NCBI GenBank assembly: GCA_005778115.1
Contig: SXKJ01000379.1
Span: 1-43,091 of the forward strand
Direction of reading: 5' to 3'
Length of the DNA stretch: 43,091 bases
Source of the DNA: Planctomyces sp.
Lineage (GTDB): Bacteria; Planctomycetota; Planctomycetia; Planctomycetales; Planctomycetaceae
Under the pieces are notes generated by a model. The model did not search any database. It saw nothing but the letters and a program-made list of their open reading frames with translations, and was not told the origin of the DNA. Positions 9,101-21,600 of the stretch are shown one piece after another (position 1 is the first letter of the stretch; every line of letters starts with the position of its first letter). The position numbers were made by a program, and so were the translations under genes.

Positions 9101-9463
9101 AACGCGGCAGCGGCGGAAGCGAAGACATCGGCCGAATTCCGCACGCGATGGGCCAAGCCGTGGTCGAGGCTGACGCAGCATGTCGGCGCATACCAACTCC
9201 CCGCACAGTTGCCCGAAGCCTACACGACCAATTCGCACTTGATCGTGCTGGGCAGCAGCGCGACCAGTTCTATCGTGGCGGTCCTGCAAGCCAGCGAGCT
9301 GCAGCCGCAGATCGCCGACGAAAAATACCCTGGGCCGGGTGGTGCGCTGGTCAGCCTTTGCTGGAGTCCGTTCGCCGTCGAGAAGAATGCGATCGTCGTG
9401 GCTGGCACCGATGCGGCTGGTTTGAAGGCGGGAGTCGAAGAACTCACGAAGCTGTTGAAGTAG
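6131..9463 (+). CDS. Secreted glycoside-hydrolase-like protein (GH42-like layout)
   Basis: This is an 1110-aa protein. A Sec signal peptide is clear (MRCLLMILAVVACGVSSLPAAE, cleavage after about residue 21). A beta-sandwich region (about 22-110) is followed by a TIM-barrel-like section with NFLLGNAFNFGR, YMYWTGYVTHKP and GTLDEPGLGW. In the last of these, E230 sits where retaining glycosidases of clan A have the acid/base Glu. Next comes a flavodoxin-like segment (about 490-565: AHYALARAGYPAHII, then YKTLVIVGQTHELP, then FTDAGGRIVVDKS) resembling the trimerisation domain of GH42 beta-galactosidases. The C-terminus (HLIVLGSSATS, then YPGPGGALVSL, then NAIVVAGTDAAGLKAGVEEL) resembles the N-terminal accessory domain of alpha-glucuronidase-type enzymes. 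The family assignment rests on layout, not on strong motifs. It ends with TAG. It stands alone, with palindromic elements on both sides. Confidence 0.72.
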   Translation: MRCLLMILAVVACGVSSLPAAELLFPQERQAFYTFEPIEIAIAELPAGMTAKVELTPTRTGVAGLSFEVVGKTGTATVELISGSLAPDVYAVKLDGQEVGKLTISSGVIDSTLLVSQTANLNELKAGGANFLLGNAFNFGRLNPQQTGPSLAPRGVKTTGMRVFEEAIAANLPTVVYMYWTGYVTHKPFGSMKSWAAADMNDAMRLLSFHTSQRVRRFAPNIISIGTLDEPGLGWGKTPAGGSASGFPDWDEQAWYEQRGWQFTDNPAARSSDDWLKYMTVRCEIVKDCQRQARRDIKLPWPQATFSTDLYAPHAIMDGTDPLNQEVNDIPSSHVFVDWGIDRLGVYSGVQLEKSHDPTSRMAHAMNGQLFGDPVLPPQQTHAYRAAMNGMLAAGLTSNWWLNTTAMKPVDLAEVNNAAKKIGPVLKETLLTGHDVAVLWSFTELAMREEDITLQEASKKTGEQIKRKIASLPENSALKNKEIDINAYNIGGDYKESVLTAHYALARAGYPAHIIHERTLPYGALKSYKTLVIVGQTHELPDLIEEHLKKFTDAGGRIVVDKSTTVKFDNATVADVDLSGLSYRWNVLFQTDAKQFKTAREASLFQTNHFMDEPVRNAVVPFKVAMRQTASKPWAETDSNELLIEQQRGGEGIIVLAINGHEEHPAIADDKKHAIYNYAPHLATLALRLPEEMPVVYTLEGVHFDRSTALANPAEPFKTQFEPGEMKVFFAAPRKPEGFDVTASIHNGVLSIAASLKRLSMPWPIVVSVSDPAGKELYRVHRSMNLTGKYHESLSLGSNAPGGEYLIKLSSPVANLVGETKAAHKTDARTPRLVAPVRVFDAERLKDFLLSKPEIVIATNANTPPDVIRTLTDRLGIAGVKVTVKPEAEVLRKVAYPRVWNPYAKVFSVSMKSEPIGVKVDQEIVLGVAADGTFTAQTKEGKDVSSDWRQPNSRITITGEGFVDFSGDIEQCYEPGVQLHVNEQRQVTVLNAAAAEAKTSAEFRTRWAKPWSRLTQHVGAYQLPAQLPEAYTTNSHLIVLGSSATSSIVAVLQASELQPQIADEKYPGPGGALVSLCWSPFAVEKNAIVVAGTDAAGLKAGVEELTKLLK

Positions 9464-9479
9464 CGACAGCACGTTCTCA

Positions 9480-9549
9480 GGCGAGCGGGGCGACGTCAGC
9501 CCCCGGTCTTGCGGCGAACGCACGGGGGGCTGACGCCGCGCCGCTCGCC
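9480..9549. repeat. Dispersed palindromic element, family A, full copy
   Basis: The left arm (9480-9506, GGCGAGCGGGGCGACGTCAG) and right arm (9522-9549, ending GCCGCTCGCC) are near-perfect inverted repeats around a loop of about 15 nt. It is the same family as 5983-6055 and the single arm at 956-985. It sits between convergent genes. Confidence 0.85.
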
Positions 9550-9574
9550 AATTTGTCACCGGTGTCCGCGCAAG

Positions 9575-9604
9575 AAAAAACCCGGCTTCGCGGACGAAGC
9601 CGGG
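9575..9604 (-). terminator. Rho-independent terminator of the 5825-aa gene
   Basis: On the minus strand a perfect 10-bp GC-rich stem (CCCGGCTTCG / CGAAGCCGGG, 9581-9604, 4-nt loop) is followed directly by six T. It lies 34 nt downstream of the giant gene's TAA. Confidence 0.92.
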
Positions 9605-9638
9605 CACTGGCGTTGGCCCGCCGGGTTCTCGGTCTCTG

Positions 9639-12600
9639 TTAGAAATTCAGTTCGTTAAAGATGCTGGGCCGAGCGGTCAGGATCTTGAACAGCTCGTTGA
9701 TTTCGCTGGAGGAGCCGAGCACGGTGTCGCCCGGAGCCTTAGTATTCGTCCCCTGACCATTGCCGCCGAGCACTCGGTCAGTGCCACCCTGGCCATCGAC
9801 GTAGTCGTTGCCCGCTTCGCCGACGCAGGTGTCGTTGCCGGCTCCGCCCAGAATCCGGTCGTTGTCAAAGCCGCCCAGCAGGAAGTCATTCCCGGCACCG
9901 CCATTGATGGTGTCGTTGCCATTGTCGCCGCTGACCAGATCGTTGCCGTCGCCGGCGTCAATGGTGTCGTTGCCTTCTCCACCCTTAATGGTGTCGTCGC
10001 CCGCCTCACCGAAAAGCGTATCCGCTCCATCGCGACCGGCGATCTTGTCGTTGCCGGCTCCGCCGCGGATCGAATCGTTGCCGGTGCCGCTGGCTCCCGG
10101 CACCGACTCTGGAACGCCATAGCCGCCGTCCAGGAAGTCATCGCCGATGCCGCCGTCGATGGTGTCATTGCCCGCTTGGCCCCAGATGGTGTCCTTTCCA
10201 TCCAAGCCGGTCAGCAAGTCGTTGCCGCCACCGCCCCAGATGGAATCGTCCCCGAGTCCACCATTGATGGTGTCGTTGCCGGCGTTGCCATTCAGGCTGT
10301 CGTTGCCGTCACCGCCGACCAACGAGTCGGTGCCGTCGCCGGCCAGGATCGTGTCGTTACCGGCCTCACCCTGAACCGTGTCGTTGCCCGCGCCGCCAAG
10401 GACCGAGTCATTGCCGGCTCCAAGGAAAGATCGCAGCGATACCGTGGTGCTCGTGGAGAGGGCGGCGTCAATTACGTCGTCCCCGTCTCCACCATTGATG
10501 TTCAACACGGTGAGGTCGTTGACGCTGGCCAGATCGCTGATCGTGACCAGATCGTTACCACCGTTCAGATTCAACGTGAAGACTTCGACTCCTAGCAGTA
10601 CCGTTGTGAACGACAGGCCGGGATTCAAGCGTGCCAGCCCGATCCCCACGCGACCGGTGCCGGGATTGGGATCGGCGACGGCCGTGATCGTGAAAATGTC
10701 TCCGATCGTGTTGTCGCCGTTGAAGGTGAACGTGTCCCCCGATCCACCCTGGCCGAGCAACTGATCGCCGTCGTTGGTGGAGATCATCAGGTCATCGCCC
10801 GCACCTCCGAAGAGCGTATCGCGGCCGAGGTTGCCATCCAGCGTGTCGTTGCCGTCCATGCCGTTGACCGAGTCATCGCCGTCGTTGCCTTGCAGCGTGT
10901 CGTTGCCGGCACCGCCGCGGACATCGTCGTTGCCGGTCTGTCCAAAGGCGGTGTCATCTCCGTCGCCGCCGTCGATCGAGTCGGCTCCATCACCGCCGTC
11001 GAGCGAGTCCTGGCCGGCTCCACCCAGCAAGCTGTCACCGTCATCGTTGCCGAAGAGGGTGTCGTTGTTGTCGCCGCCGTCGAGCGTATCGATTCCGATG
11101 CCACCGGTGATCGAGTCATTGTCGGCCCCGCCCGAAGCGTTGTCGTTGCCGTCGCCACCACTGATGGTGTCGACCCCGATGTCGCCGGTCATGACGTCGT
11201 CGCCAAGCCCACCCGAGATACAGTCGTTGCCATCACCGGCGTTGATCGTATCGCTGCCGTCGTTCCCCACCAGCGAATCGTTCCCCACGCCGCCGATCAG
11301 CGAATCGCTACCCGATCCACCCAGCAGCGTGTCGAGTCCGCCGCCGCCGTTCATCGTGACCGAACCGGTGAAGGTCGTCGCGGTCATCAGGTTGTTGCCG
11401 CTGCCGGCAACCAGGAAGGCTTGGTTCGCATCGACAATCACTTCGACTTCCGCACCGACCATGAGCTGTGTCGTGGTAAGCGTAAACGTGTTGCCTGCCG
11501 TGCTGACGTCGACGTATCCGATGATGTCGCTGCCGTCCTGGCCGTTGATGGTGTCCGCGCTGCCGTCCCCGGAAACCGAATCGTTGCCGTACATCAGATC
11601 GTCGCCGAATCCGCCATCCACGGAGTCCGCACCGGTTCCACCGCTGAGCGTGTCGTTGCCGTTGTTCCCCAGCACGACGTCGTCACCCGAACCGCCGCTG
11701 ACAATGTCGTCGCCCGAACCGCCATCGACGGTCTCGTTGCCGGCACCGCCATCCACGTTGTCGTTACCGAAACCGCCGAAGAGAGCATCGACGCCGTCGT
11801 TCCCCTGGATGGTGTCGTTGCCGCCGAGCGGATCGACGTCGTTTAGGTCGTCGCCGTGGACCACATCGTCGCCGTCATTACCGTTCAGGATGTCGTTGCC
11901 CAAACCTCCAAGAATCAGATCGCTACCGGCCCCGCCTAGAATCGAGTCGTTTCCGTCACCACCGTCGATCGTGTCGGTGTTGCTGCCGCCGGTGATCGTG
12001 TCGTTGTCGTTACCGCCAACGAGCGACGAAGTCAGCGTCCAATTCCCGAAGTTGATCGTGTCGTTGCCCGCGCCGCCGTTGACAGTCAGCGCTCCCAGGA
12101 ACGAGAGGTCCGACGATCCGGTGATCGTGTCGTCGCCGCTGTTGGCATTGATGATCAACGAGGACAGCGGAGCGAATGCCAGGATGCGTTCAAAGGTCGG
12201 CATCGCGCTGTTACTGCTGATGCTCACTGTGCCGCCGCTGCTGGAGACCCCGATGTTGTCGTTGACCGTTCCGACTTGTGCGTTGAACACGCGGCTGACG
12301 GCCTGAGTCAGATCCAACACCGGTTCCAAGTTCACGTAGGTCACGACCCCCATGCCCAAGACTGGGTCGGAGAAGGTCACGCTGCCAGAGTTCCCGCTGG
12401 TCGAGTCGTAAACCACCGAGTCAAACGTGTTGTTGCCCCCTTGGAACCGCAACGTGTCGGCACCGACTTGGCTCAGCCCATCGACTGCGATCCCTGTCGC
12501 CGGAATCGGGTTTGCGTTTCCAACCACTTGCGACTGGTCGATCACACCTGTCGTGTCGTACTGAGCGAAACTGGCGGCCGTGCTGCTGTTGTACAGGTTG

Positions 12601-15600
12601 AAATCGACGACGAACAAATCGTCCGTCAGATTCATTCCGGCCTGCGAAATCATGCCGGCTCCTGCTTGCGGGGTTTCTTGGACCAACGTGCGAGTTGGAA
12701 CACCCAAGACCGTGGCGATCCGATCGACGCGAATCGTCGGCGTGCCGGCATTCAGGTAGGTGTAGAAGTGGTACTGATCGGGCGGCGGATCGTTATCGAC
12801 GATCGTTCCTGTCCCGTTGTTGCTCTGCGTCGCGACGTTGAGATCGGCCACGGTGTTGATCGTGCCGCCGGTGACTTGAAGCTGGAACGTCTCATTGGGA
12901 ACTTCAAACTGCGAGTCGCCGTTGATCGTCACCGTAACCGACTGCGTGGTCGTGCCGGCGGAGAACGGCAAGGTCTGAGTCACCGCGACGAAATCTTGGC
13001 CGGCGGTGGCTGTCCCCGACGCGGTCGAGACGTTTGCGGTGGTGCTTGCCAACGTCGGGATGCCGCCGACGCTGGTATAGACCAAGTGCCGCTGACTGAC
13101 GTTGAACTGCATCGTCGAGGTGAGTGGCGGGTTAAGTTCGTTCGCGCTGGCGTTGGAGACGTTGAAGCCGAGGTCGTCGTTGAAGATCGTGCCGATGCCG
13201 ATGCTCTTGCCGAATTCGAACGGCAGCGTGCTGCCGGTCAGATGCACGAAGAAGTTCTCATTGGCTTCGGTGTTGAGATCGCTGTTGACCGTGACGGTGA
13301 AGCTTTGCGGAGCCGGGTTAGTCGCCCCAGCCGTGAAGTTCAAAGTGATCGGCGCGGCTTGATCAATGAAGTCCACGTTTCCGCCGGTGGCGGCGTTGGT
13401 GCGGACCAGAGTCACCGTGGCTCCCATCGAGTGCGCGGCGGCCACGCTGCCGTTGGTGGCGCGAGTGACCGTGAGCACGCCGGTGCCGACATCAACATTG
13501 GTCACCTGCATGAACTCGTTGTCGACTTGGATGGCAAAGCCACCCGCACTGGGGAAGCTGGCGGCGCTGGCGACCGTGATGGTGGAATCACCGGTCATGA
13601 TGTTGGCGGCCGCCGTGCTGGCTCCGACCAACGCCACCGCGACGCCCGCGTTGTGACTCGCCGTGGCGGGGGCAGCGAGATTGAAGACGTTCCCCGCGAC
13701 GCTGTTTACCAGCAGTTGTTCCGAATCAACCTGAATCGTGAACGAGCCAGAGGTCGGGAACGCATTCGGGTTATTGACGTTGACCGTCATTGCTCCCGCA
13801 GTCACCGCTGACGTCAACGCGCCGGTGGACGAACTGACGATGTAGTTCACGCTGGCATTCGTCGTCAGCAGAGCGCCGACCACTTCCACCGAGAAGGTGT
13901 AGGTCTGCGTGCCGGAGTCGGTCTCGACTCGGTTGACGTCGTTGATGCGGAAGCCGGTGTCGTCCGTCACGATCGTGCCAATGGCACGATTGACGTCCAG
14001 AGTCACGTTGACCGGATTGACCAGGTTGACGAAGAACTGCTCGGTCTGTTCGACCGACGTGTCGCCGTTGACGTTGACGATGATCGTCTGGATCAGCGTT
14101 CCCGGAGCGAAGACTGCCGTTCCGCCCAGATTGATGAAGTCCTCGCCGGCGAGAGCAGTGTCTCCTTGCAGCGTGTAGCCGATGCGAACTTCCTCGACGC
14201 TGGCTTGATTTAAGGTCAGCGTGAAGGCGAAGGGGGTCGATCCCGCGTTGCCTTCCGGCAACATGACATTGGGAGTGATCGAGACAAGGTGGATGTCCTG
14301 GCGTTCGACCGAGCCGACGTCACTGTCGTCGTTGGTGGGGCGAGGTGCTCCGCGTTGATCGACGGTGTCTTTGTCGGCCGCGCCGGTGTTGTTGCCGGCG
14401 TCGATGGCCGGGCTGCCTGTGCGGGGGGCTTGCGTCAGCGTCAGGCCGCCGTTGTCGGACAAGCCCTCGATGACCGGATCAAACGGGCTGGTCGAGGAAC
14501 CGACCTGATCGAAGCTGACATTGTTGACGAAGCCGGCGCTGTCCGCGTTGTTGCCGACGAAGTTATTGCCGGCCGTTGTGAACGAACCGCGAGCGTTCGG
14601 AGCCTTGATGCCGGCGATCGCCGTAGACAGGTTGTTGGCCAGGATCGTGTTCCGGACGGTCACGGTCCCCAGCGTGGTGTTCGCCAATCCGCCGCCACGG
14701 AAAGCGACGTTGTCCACCACCGTGCTGTTGTTGATATCGACGGTGCCGGTCAGTGTGTTGCCGATCGCGGCGTTGGTCCCCGAATCGTTGCTGGAGATCG
14801 TGCTGTTGGTGATCAGCAGCGTGTCTTCGTTGTAAAGCGCCGCACCGCGTGAGCTGGCGAAGTTGTCGGCGAACGTCGTCTGTTGAATATCGAGCGTATT
14901 GGCGGCCGCCGTCGCCCCGTTGTAGATCGCTCCGCCGCGCGAGTCCGCCACGTTCCCCACGAAGAAGTTCTGCTGAACCAGGGCTTCGCCCAAGTTGTAC
15001 AAGCCGCCGCCATGCGCGTTCGCGAAGTTTCCTTGCGAGACCAGTGCATTCTGCGAATGGGCCGCCAGCACGCCGTTGACTCGGCGGACCACGGTGAATT
15101 GATTGCCGGAGATCGCGGTGACGCGCATCTCTTCCGCGTCGATACGAATCACGAATCCCGGTGTCGCCGGGAACTGGCTGACATCCGCCACGGTAACAGT
15201 GGTTTGCGCGACACCGCTGCCGGAAACATGTGCGGGGGCTGCCGTGCCATTGAAACCGCGCGTCACAGTAAAGGTATTGCCCATGATTCCCGTCACGAGC
15301 ATTTGCTCCGCATCCACTTGAATGACGAACCCCGTAGTCGTTGGAAACTGACCGACGGAATCGAGGGTAATCACGCTGGAATTGCCGGGAATGGACGCGG
15401 CAACTGCGGCAGTCAATCTGCTATTTGTGAGGCTGGCCGACAACTGCGTCGCCACTCCGATGTTGCTGCCGGTCAATTCGAGCGAACCGTTGTTGAAGAG
15501 TGCTCCACCTTGCAGATAGGCGGTGTTGCCTCGGAACAGGCTGTTGGTGACGGTCAAGTTGCCGGTGGCCTCGTTGAAGATGGCACCGCCGCGAGCCGCC

Positions 15601-18600
15601 GAGCTATCCAGCACTTGAACGTTCCGCAGGGCTACGGTCCCTTGGTTGCGAACCGCACCGCCGTTGTCGGTCGTCGAAGCGTTGCCACGCAGCAGCGTCA
15701 GGTTCGACAGATTCAGAGTCACGCCCGGCAGGACGTGGAAGATGCGGTCGATCTGTGCTCCGTCGATGAAGGTCTGGTCGGTGCCCGATCCAATGATGTT
15801 GAGCGTCGTCTCGGTGATGTCCAAGTCGCCGGTCGCGGCTCCGTCCTCTTCGCGGCCACCCAGAGTCAGGGTGTAAGTGCCGGGGCTGAGGATGATGGTG
15901 TCTTCGCCAACCCGTGCGTTGGCCTGCATGATGGTCGCTCGCAGCGTGCTGACACCGAAGCGGTCGGCATTGATGCCGTCGTTGATGTTCTCGTCGATCG
16001 TGTCCGCGAAGCTGTTGATGATGAATCCGGACTCGAACGCACCGATATCGACGGTGGCGATGCCGTTGCCGTCGCCGTCGAAGATGCGGGTGAAGCCCCG
16101 TTGATCTCCGACCGTCGTCCCGGCGTTGTCACCGGCATCGCGAGCCAGGCTGCCGAACAGCAAGGCGTGCGTGAACGTCGGCCCGCCGTTGTCTTGCAGA
16201 ACATCGAGTTGCGGGCTGTTCGGGGTCATGGCATCGCCAAGCAGATTGCCATTGAGCGGAGCGACCACGTTGCCATAGGTGGTGATCGTGCCGATGTCCT
16301 CGATCAGGTTGCGACCGCCGTCCGTGAAGTTCGCGTCGAATCCGCTGAGATCCGCGGAAATCGTGCTGCCCCCCGCCACGATCGTGTTCTTCAAGTTGAC
16401 TTGAGCCAACGGCGTCGAACCATCGCTGTTACTGGCAATCCCGTCTCCTGTCATGGCGTCGTTGAGATGCACCGTGGCATTCAGCAACGTGGCGGAGCCG
16501 AAGTTCGCCAGTCCGCCACCGGTGAGCGTCGCGGTGTTCGCCGAGAGCGTGCTGTTCTGGATGCTGAGGCTGCCGAAGCCTCGGTTGAAGATCGCACCAC
16601 CGTTGTTCGCGCGGTTCTGCGCGAACGTGCTGCTGGTGATCACGGCCGCCGCGGCGGGACGATCCACCAACGCGACCGGATCGGTATCGTTGTGAGCTGC
16701 GGCGTTCGTGCCGTTGACTCCGCGCACCACCTGGAAGGTGTTCCCAGTCACTCGCGTGACCAGCAGGATTTCGGTGCCGATCTGAATCAGGAAGCCCCCT
16801 TGCGACGGGAACTGGCTGACATCCAACAAGGCCAGCGTCAACACGGCCGCGTTGATGTTGCCGACGAGCTGGCTGCTGGCCGGAGACAGCGGGCTGCTGT
16901 TGAGTTCCGAGTTGTTGTAGAAGCCGCCGCCGTCCGCGGAAGAGACGTTGTTGGAGAAGGTGCTGCGGTCGATGAGCACCTGCCCCACGTTGTCGTTGTA
17001 GACCGCTCCGGCATGGCCGACCGCCGTGTTGCCATTCAACGTCGAGAGCGTGATCGAAACAAATCCCGCATCTTGATTGAAGATCGCGCCGGCCTGGCCA
17101 AACGACTGGTTTTGATTGAACTCGACGCTGGTGAGGATCACCGAGCCATCGTCGTTGAAGATCGCGCCGCCCCGGCCATCGTCCACGTCGCCGGAGCGAG
17201 TATCCGTGCCGGCGGCGTTGTTCAGGAATTCGGTTCCCGTGACGCCCAGCGTGCCGTAATTCTGAATCGCACCGCCGTCATCGCTGGCCGAGTTCGTCGT
17301 GAAGATGCCGCCGGTCAGAATCAGCGTGCCACCCACCGAGTTGAAGATCGCGCCGCCCACACCCGTGCCGACTCCCAACGCTCCCGACAAACCGCCGCGT
17401 GCGGTATTCAGCTCGAAGAGGTTGCCATCGAGCGTCAGGCTCGCGTCGTCGTTGTACAACGCACCGCCAGCCCGGGCGCTGTTCGATCGCAGAATGCTGG
17501 TGCTCAGAGTCAGCGTGGCCCCGGCTTCGGTGAAGAGGGCACCACCTTCCCCGTCGCCATCGTTGTCCGAATCCGCCAGGTTGTTGGCCAGCGTCGTGCT
17601 GAGAATCGTCAGCACCGAGGTGTCGCCGTTGTAGACCGCACCGCCGTCTCGGCCCGCCGAGTTGTTCGACAACATCGAACTGGAGATCGTGGCCGTCGTA
17701 CTGTTGTCGTTGTAGATCACGCCGCCGTCGGCGAACGCCACGTTGGACGAGAACGTGCTGTCGGTGATCGTGACCGAACCACTTTGGTTGAAGATCGCTC
17801 CACCGAGGCCGAACTGCGAACCGCTGGCGACCGACCCAGCCGAGTTCGATTGCAGCGTCGAGCCGTTCAGAATCAACGTGCCGACGTTCAAGCTGTCGCC
17901 GTTGCTGATGCCACCTCCGTTGCCGTCCGCGAAGCTGCTCAGCAGATCGGAGCTATTGATCGTCAGCGCACCGAGATTGCGGATGCCGCCGCCGTTTCGC
18001 TCGAAGACTACGCGGCCATTCCTGAGTTCAACCCCGGTGATCGTCGTGTTGGACGCCGCTGCCAAGTCGAACAACCGGTCGTTGGTCAAGCCGTCGATGA
18101 TCGAGGGATTGACCGTGACACCCAGCACGTTCGTGGTGACGTCTTTGCTCACGCCGATGATCTGCACGCTGCCGGCCGCTCCGCCGAAGATGTCCAAGTC
18201 GCCAAACAGACCGGCGTCTTCGCCGATTTGGAAGGGCAGCATCGCGGTCGTCGGGATGAAGTTCGCTCCGGTCGCCGTGACCAGCACGTTACCGTTGGTC
18301 AGGCCATCGAAGTTGAGCTGATACAGCCCATCGCGCGCCGCTTCGTTGTTGGTGAACGTGAAGGTCCACTGCGTCGCGGCGTTGCCGTTCGCGGGAGTCG
18401 CGACGACCGCTCCCAGCGTGGCGAGCGTCGGATTCGTGATTGTCACCGGCTGGAAACCCAGGCCGGTGCCGTCGTCATAGGTCAACGTGAAGTCTTCCGC
18501 GACCAGTCCGGCAACCGGTTCGCTGAATTGCAGCGTGACCGTGGTCACTGCGGATGTACGCGGAGTCGTGATCGCCGCAAACTGAGCGAATTCGACTTTC

Positions 18601-21600
18601 GACCAGGCTTGCGAGGTTCCCGCTGCCAAGTTGTTGTTCGCCGTGTCCCGGATCGTCACGTTCGCACCGACGTTGGGGCTGACGGTCAACAAGTAGTTGC
18701 CGGACAACTGCGAAACCGTGGTCAGGTCCAAAGTCACGACCGTCCGGCCATTGAAGTTCGGGTCTTGCGTGTTCGCCAGAGTGACACCCGCCAACGAGAC
18801 CGCGACACCATTGCGAGTCAGCGAGAAGTTGTTGATCGACACTCCGTTGACTCGTTCGCTGAAGATCACCGAGGCCACGCCCGCGTTGATGACCGGTTGG
18901 CTGACGATCGGGTTGATCGAGACCGTCGGCGCGAACGTGTCCGTGCCGCGCACCCAGTTGACCGTCGCCGGGTTGGCCAGCGCGTTGTTGTCTTTGTCCC
19001 GAATGTTGGACGCCACCGAATTGACCGTCAGGTTGTAAAGCCCATTGACTCCCGTGGCGCTCGTCAGATTGATCGTGTAGACCGAGCGGCTGACCTGTGT
19101 CAGCGTGAAGGTGGGGGCGGTCAGCGCGATGTTGGTCACCACCGCTCCGACCGTGCGCGTCAGGCGCAAATCAGTCAGATCGAAACCGGCGACATCTTCC
19201 GAGAACGTGATCGTGACCACGCCAACCGCACCGGTGGTCGGAGCGGTGGGGACACCGAGGATGCTGGCGACTACGGGAGCCGTCGTGTCGGGAGCCAGCC
19301 GATTGAGTTGATAGACCTGCCCGTCCAGAAGAATCGCGCTTTCGCCGACCAGTGCGTTGGATTCCATGATCGCCGCACGCAGTGAGGTCAGCCCCAAGCC
19401 GTCTTCGGCCAAACCGTCTCCCGCGTTGACGTCGCTGGTGTCGGTAATCGTGTTGACGAAGAAGTTGCCGAACTCGATCGCTCCAGAATCAACCGCGTTG
19501 AAGACAGCCGTGGGGCCGTCGAGGCGACGGGGCGCGCCCCGTTGATCGGTCGTCACACCCGCGCTGATGTTGGCGTTCAACCCGCGATCAATCGCCGCGC
19601 TGCCGATCAGCACCGTGTGGGTCTGCGTCGGGCCACCGTAGTTGGCCAGCGGTTGCAGGCCCGGATTGACGTTGAGCTGATCCTGTGCACCGAAGCCCGC
19701 CGCCGCACCGGGCGTGCGGATGATGTTGCCCCCCAGCGACACGAACGCTCCGGCCGACAAATCGTTGAGCACGCCGCTGGTGAACAGATTATCGGACACG
19801 ATCGTGTTGCCAATCGTGATGACCCCGTTGCGTGAAATGCCCGCGCCCCCTTGTGTGGCCAGCGAGCGGTTGTTGGCGATCGTGTCGTTGATCAGTCGCA
19901 GCGTGCCGTCGTTGCGAATGCCGCCGCCGGCCCCGGAGGTCGCCGCGTTACCGGAAATCGTCACCCCTTGCAGCGTCGCATTGGCCCCCAAGACGTTGAT
20001 CAAGCCTCCACCGTTGCCGGTTGATGTGTTGCCTGACAACGTGCTGTTGGTGAAATTCAATGTGCCCGTGTTGCGAATCGCGCCGCCGGTCGCCGTCGCG
20101 GTGTTGCCGGCGATTGTGGTCCGCGTGATTGTCGCCGTGCCGGCGTTCGCAATCGCGCCGCCGTCGTCCAACGACCGGTTCCCCTTGGTCGCAACGAGCG
20201 TGGCGTCCGTCGTGCCGATCACGGCATCGGACAGAATCAGCGTGCCGGAATTCAGAATCGCTCCACCGTCTTGGCTACTGGGAGTGCTGCCGCCCAACAG
20301 TGTGACCCCCTGCAAGTTGAGCGTCGCTCCGGCCATGATCTGGAAGATACGGTCGCGCTGCGCCGCCGGCAGGCCGCTGGCGTCGATGATCGTCTGGCCG
20401 GCTCCCTTGCCGCGAATCGTCAGGTTCTCGCGGATGTCCAAGTCGCCCGACACCGCGAAGTCCTCTTGGACTCCGCCGAGCGTCAGGACGTAAGTGCCAA
20501 CTCCCAGTTCGATCGAGTCGTCTCCCGCCAGAGCGTTGGCCTCTTGAATGGCCGCTCGCAGAGTCACTCGGCCAGCCGACGTGCGGACGACTTCGTTCCC
20601 CAGCGACGTGGCATCGGTGCCGTCGGTGAGCAGCGCGTTGGAATTCTTGTTGGCGTTGGTGGCGTTGTTCGCATCGTCGGGAACAACGTGAATGGTGCCG
20701 TCCTTCGTCCAGGCAATCGTCCTGGAGTTCAGCAGCGACAAGCTACCCATCGTGGACTGGATCAAATTGCCTGCCAGCACCGTGAAGGCGTACCGGCCAT
20801 CGGCACCCGTCAAAGCGCTGACGTTGATGCGGTAGGACCTCGGGGTGATCTGCGTGATCGGCAGACCGTCCAGCGAGACCGGCAACACCGGGCCAGTCCC
20901 CGTGCCCGCTTGCCGAGTGAGTCGGAAGTATTGCGAGGCATCCGACGGTCCGTTGACGAAGGTCACGTCGGTCGAAAAGTTGATCGTCAACGTTTGCACG
21001 GCGCGCAGTTTGGTCTGCGTCACCGGATCGGTATCGAAGCTCGCCGAGTCCGCAGATCCTTGGAAGATTCCCTTGATGCTAGTCACGGACGGATCGGTGG
21101 CGATCTTCGTCCAAGTGATCTGGCTGGCAATTCCCGCTGCGACCGACGGGACCAGCAAGTTGCCCGCCGTGTCTCGGATCGGCGTCGCGAGGTCTGTCGT
21201 CACCAGCCGGAAGTCATAGCTGCCGTCGTTATTCGTTACCGACGACAAGTCCACCAGGAAGGTCGTGGCGCTGGTCTGAGTGATGGCCACTCCCGTCAAG
21301 GAGACCAAGCTGCCATTCAACCGCAACTGGAAGTCCGCCAGGTTGACCGGCGAAGCTCCACTGATTTGCTGCAACGGCTCGCTGAACCGAACCTCGACCA
21401 TGCCGGCGTTCGTGCCGATCATCGCCGGCAGCGGAGTGATCACTCCCGTCGGAGCCACGTCCGGCCCATAGGTCCAGATGTCTTGCCCGGCCACGTTGAA
21501 CTGAGCCGGAGCGGCCGTCATCGGATTGTCGGCCGAGTCCCGCAGTTGCATCGGGATGTCTGCCAAGGCGGAGGTCGCCGGCTGCAACGAGTTCCCTGCC

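Noticed and set aside
14883..19385. A 1500-codon open frame on the plus strand, antisense to the 5825-aa gene
   Set aside because: It is very rich in Arg, Val, Asp and His without domains, as expected for the complement of repetitive GC-rich coding sequence. The minus-strand frame has clear domains, a start signal and a terminator.
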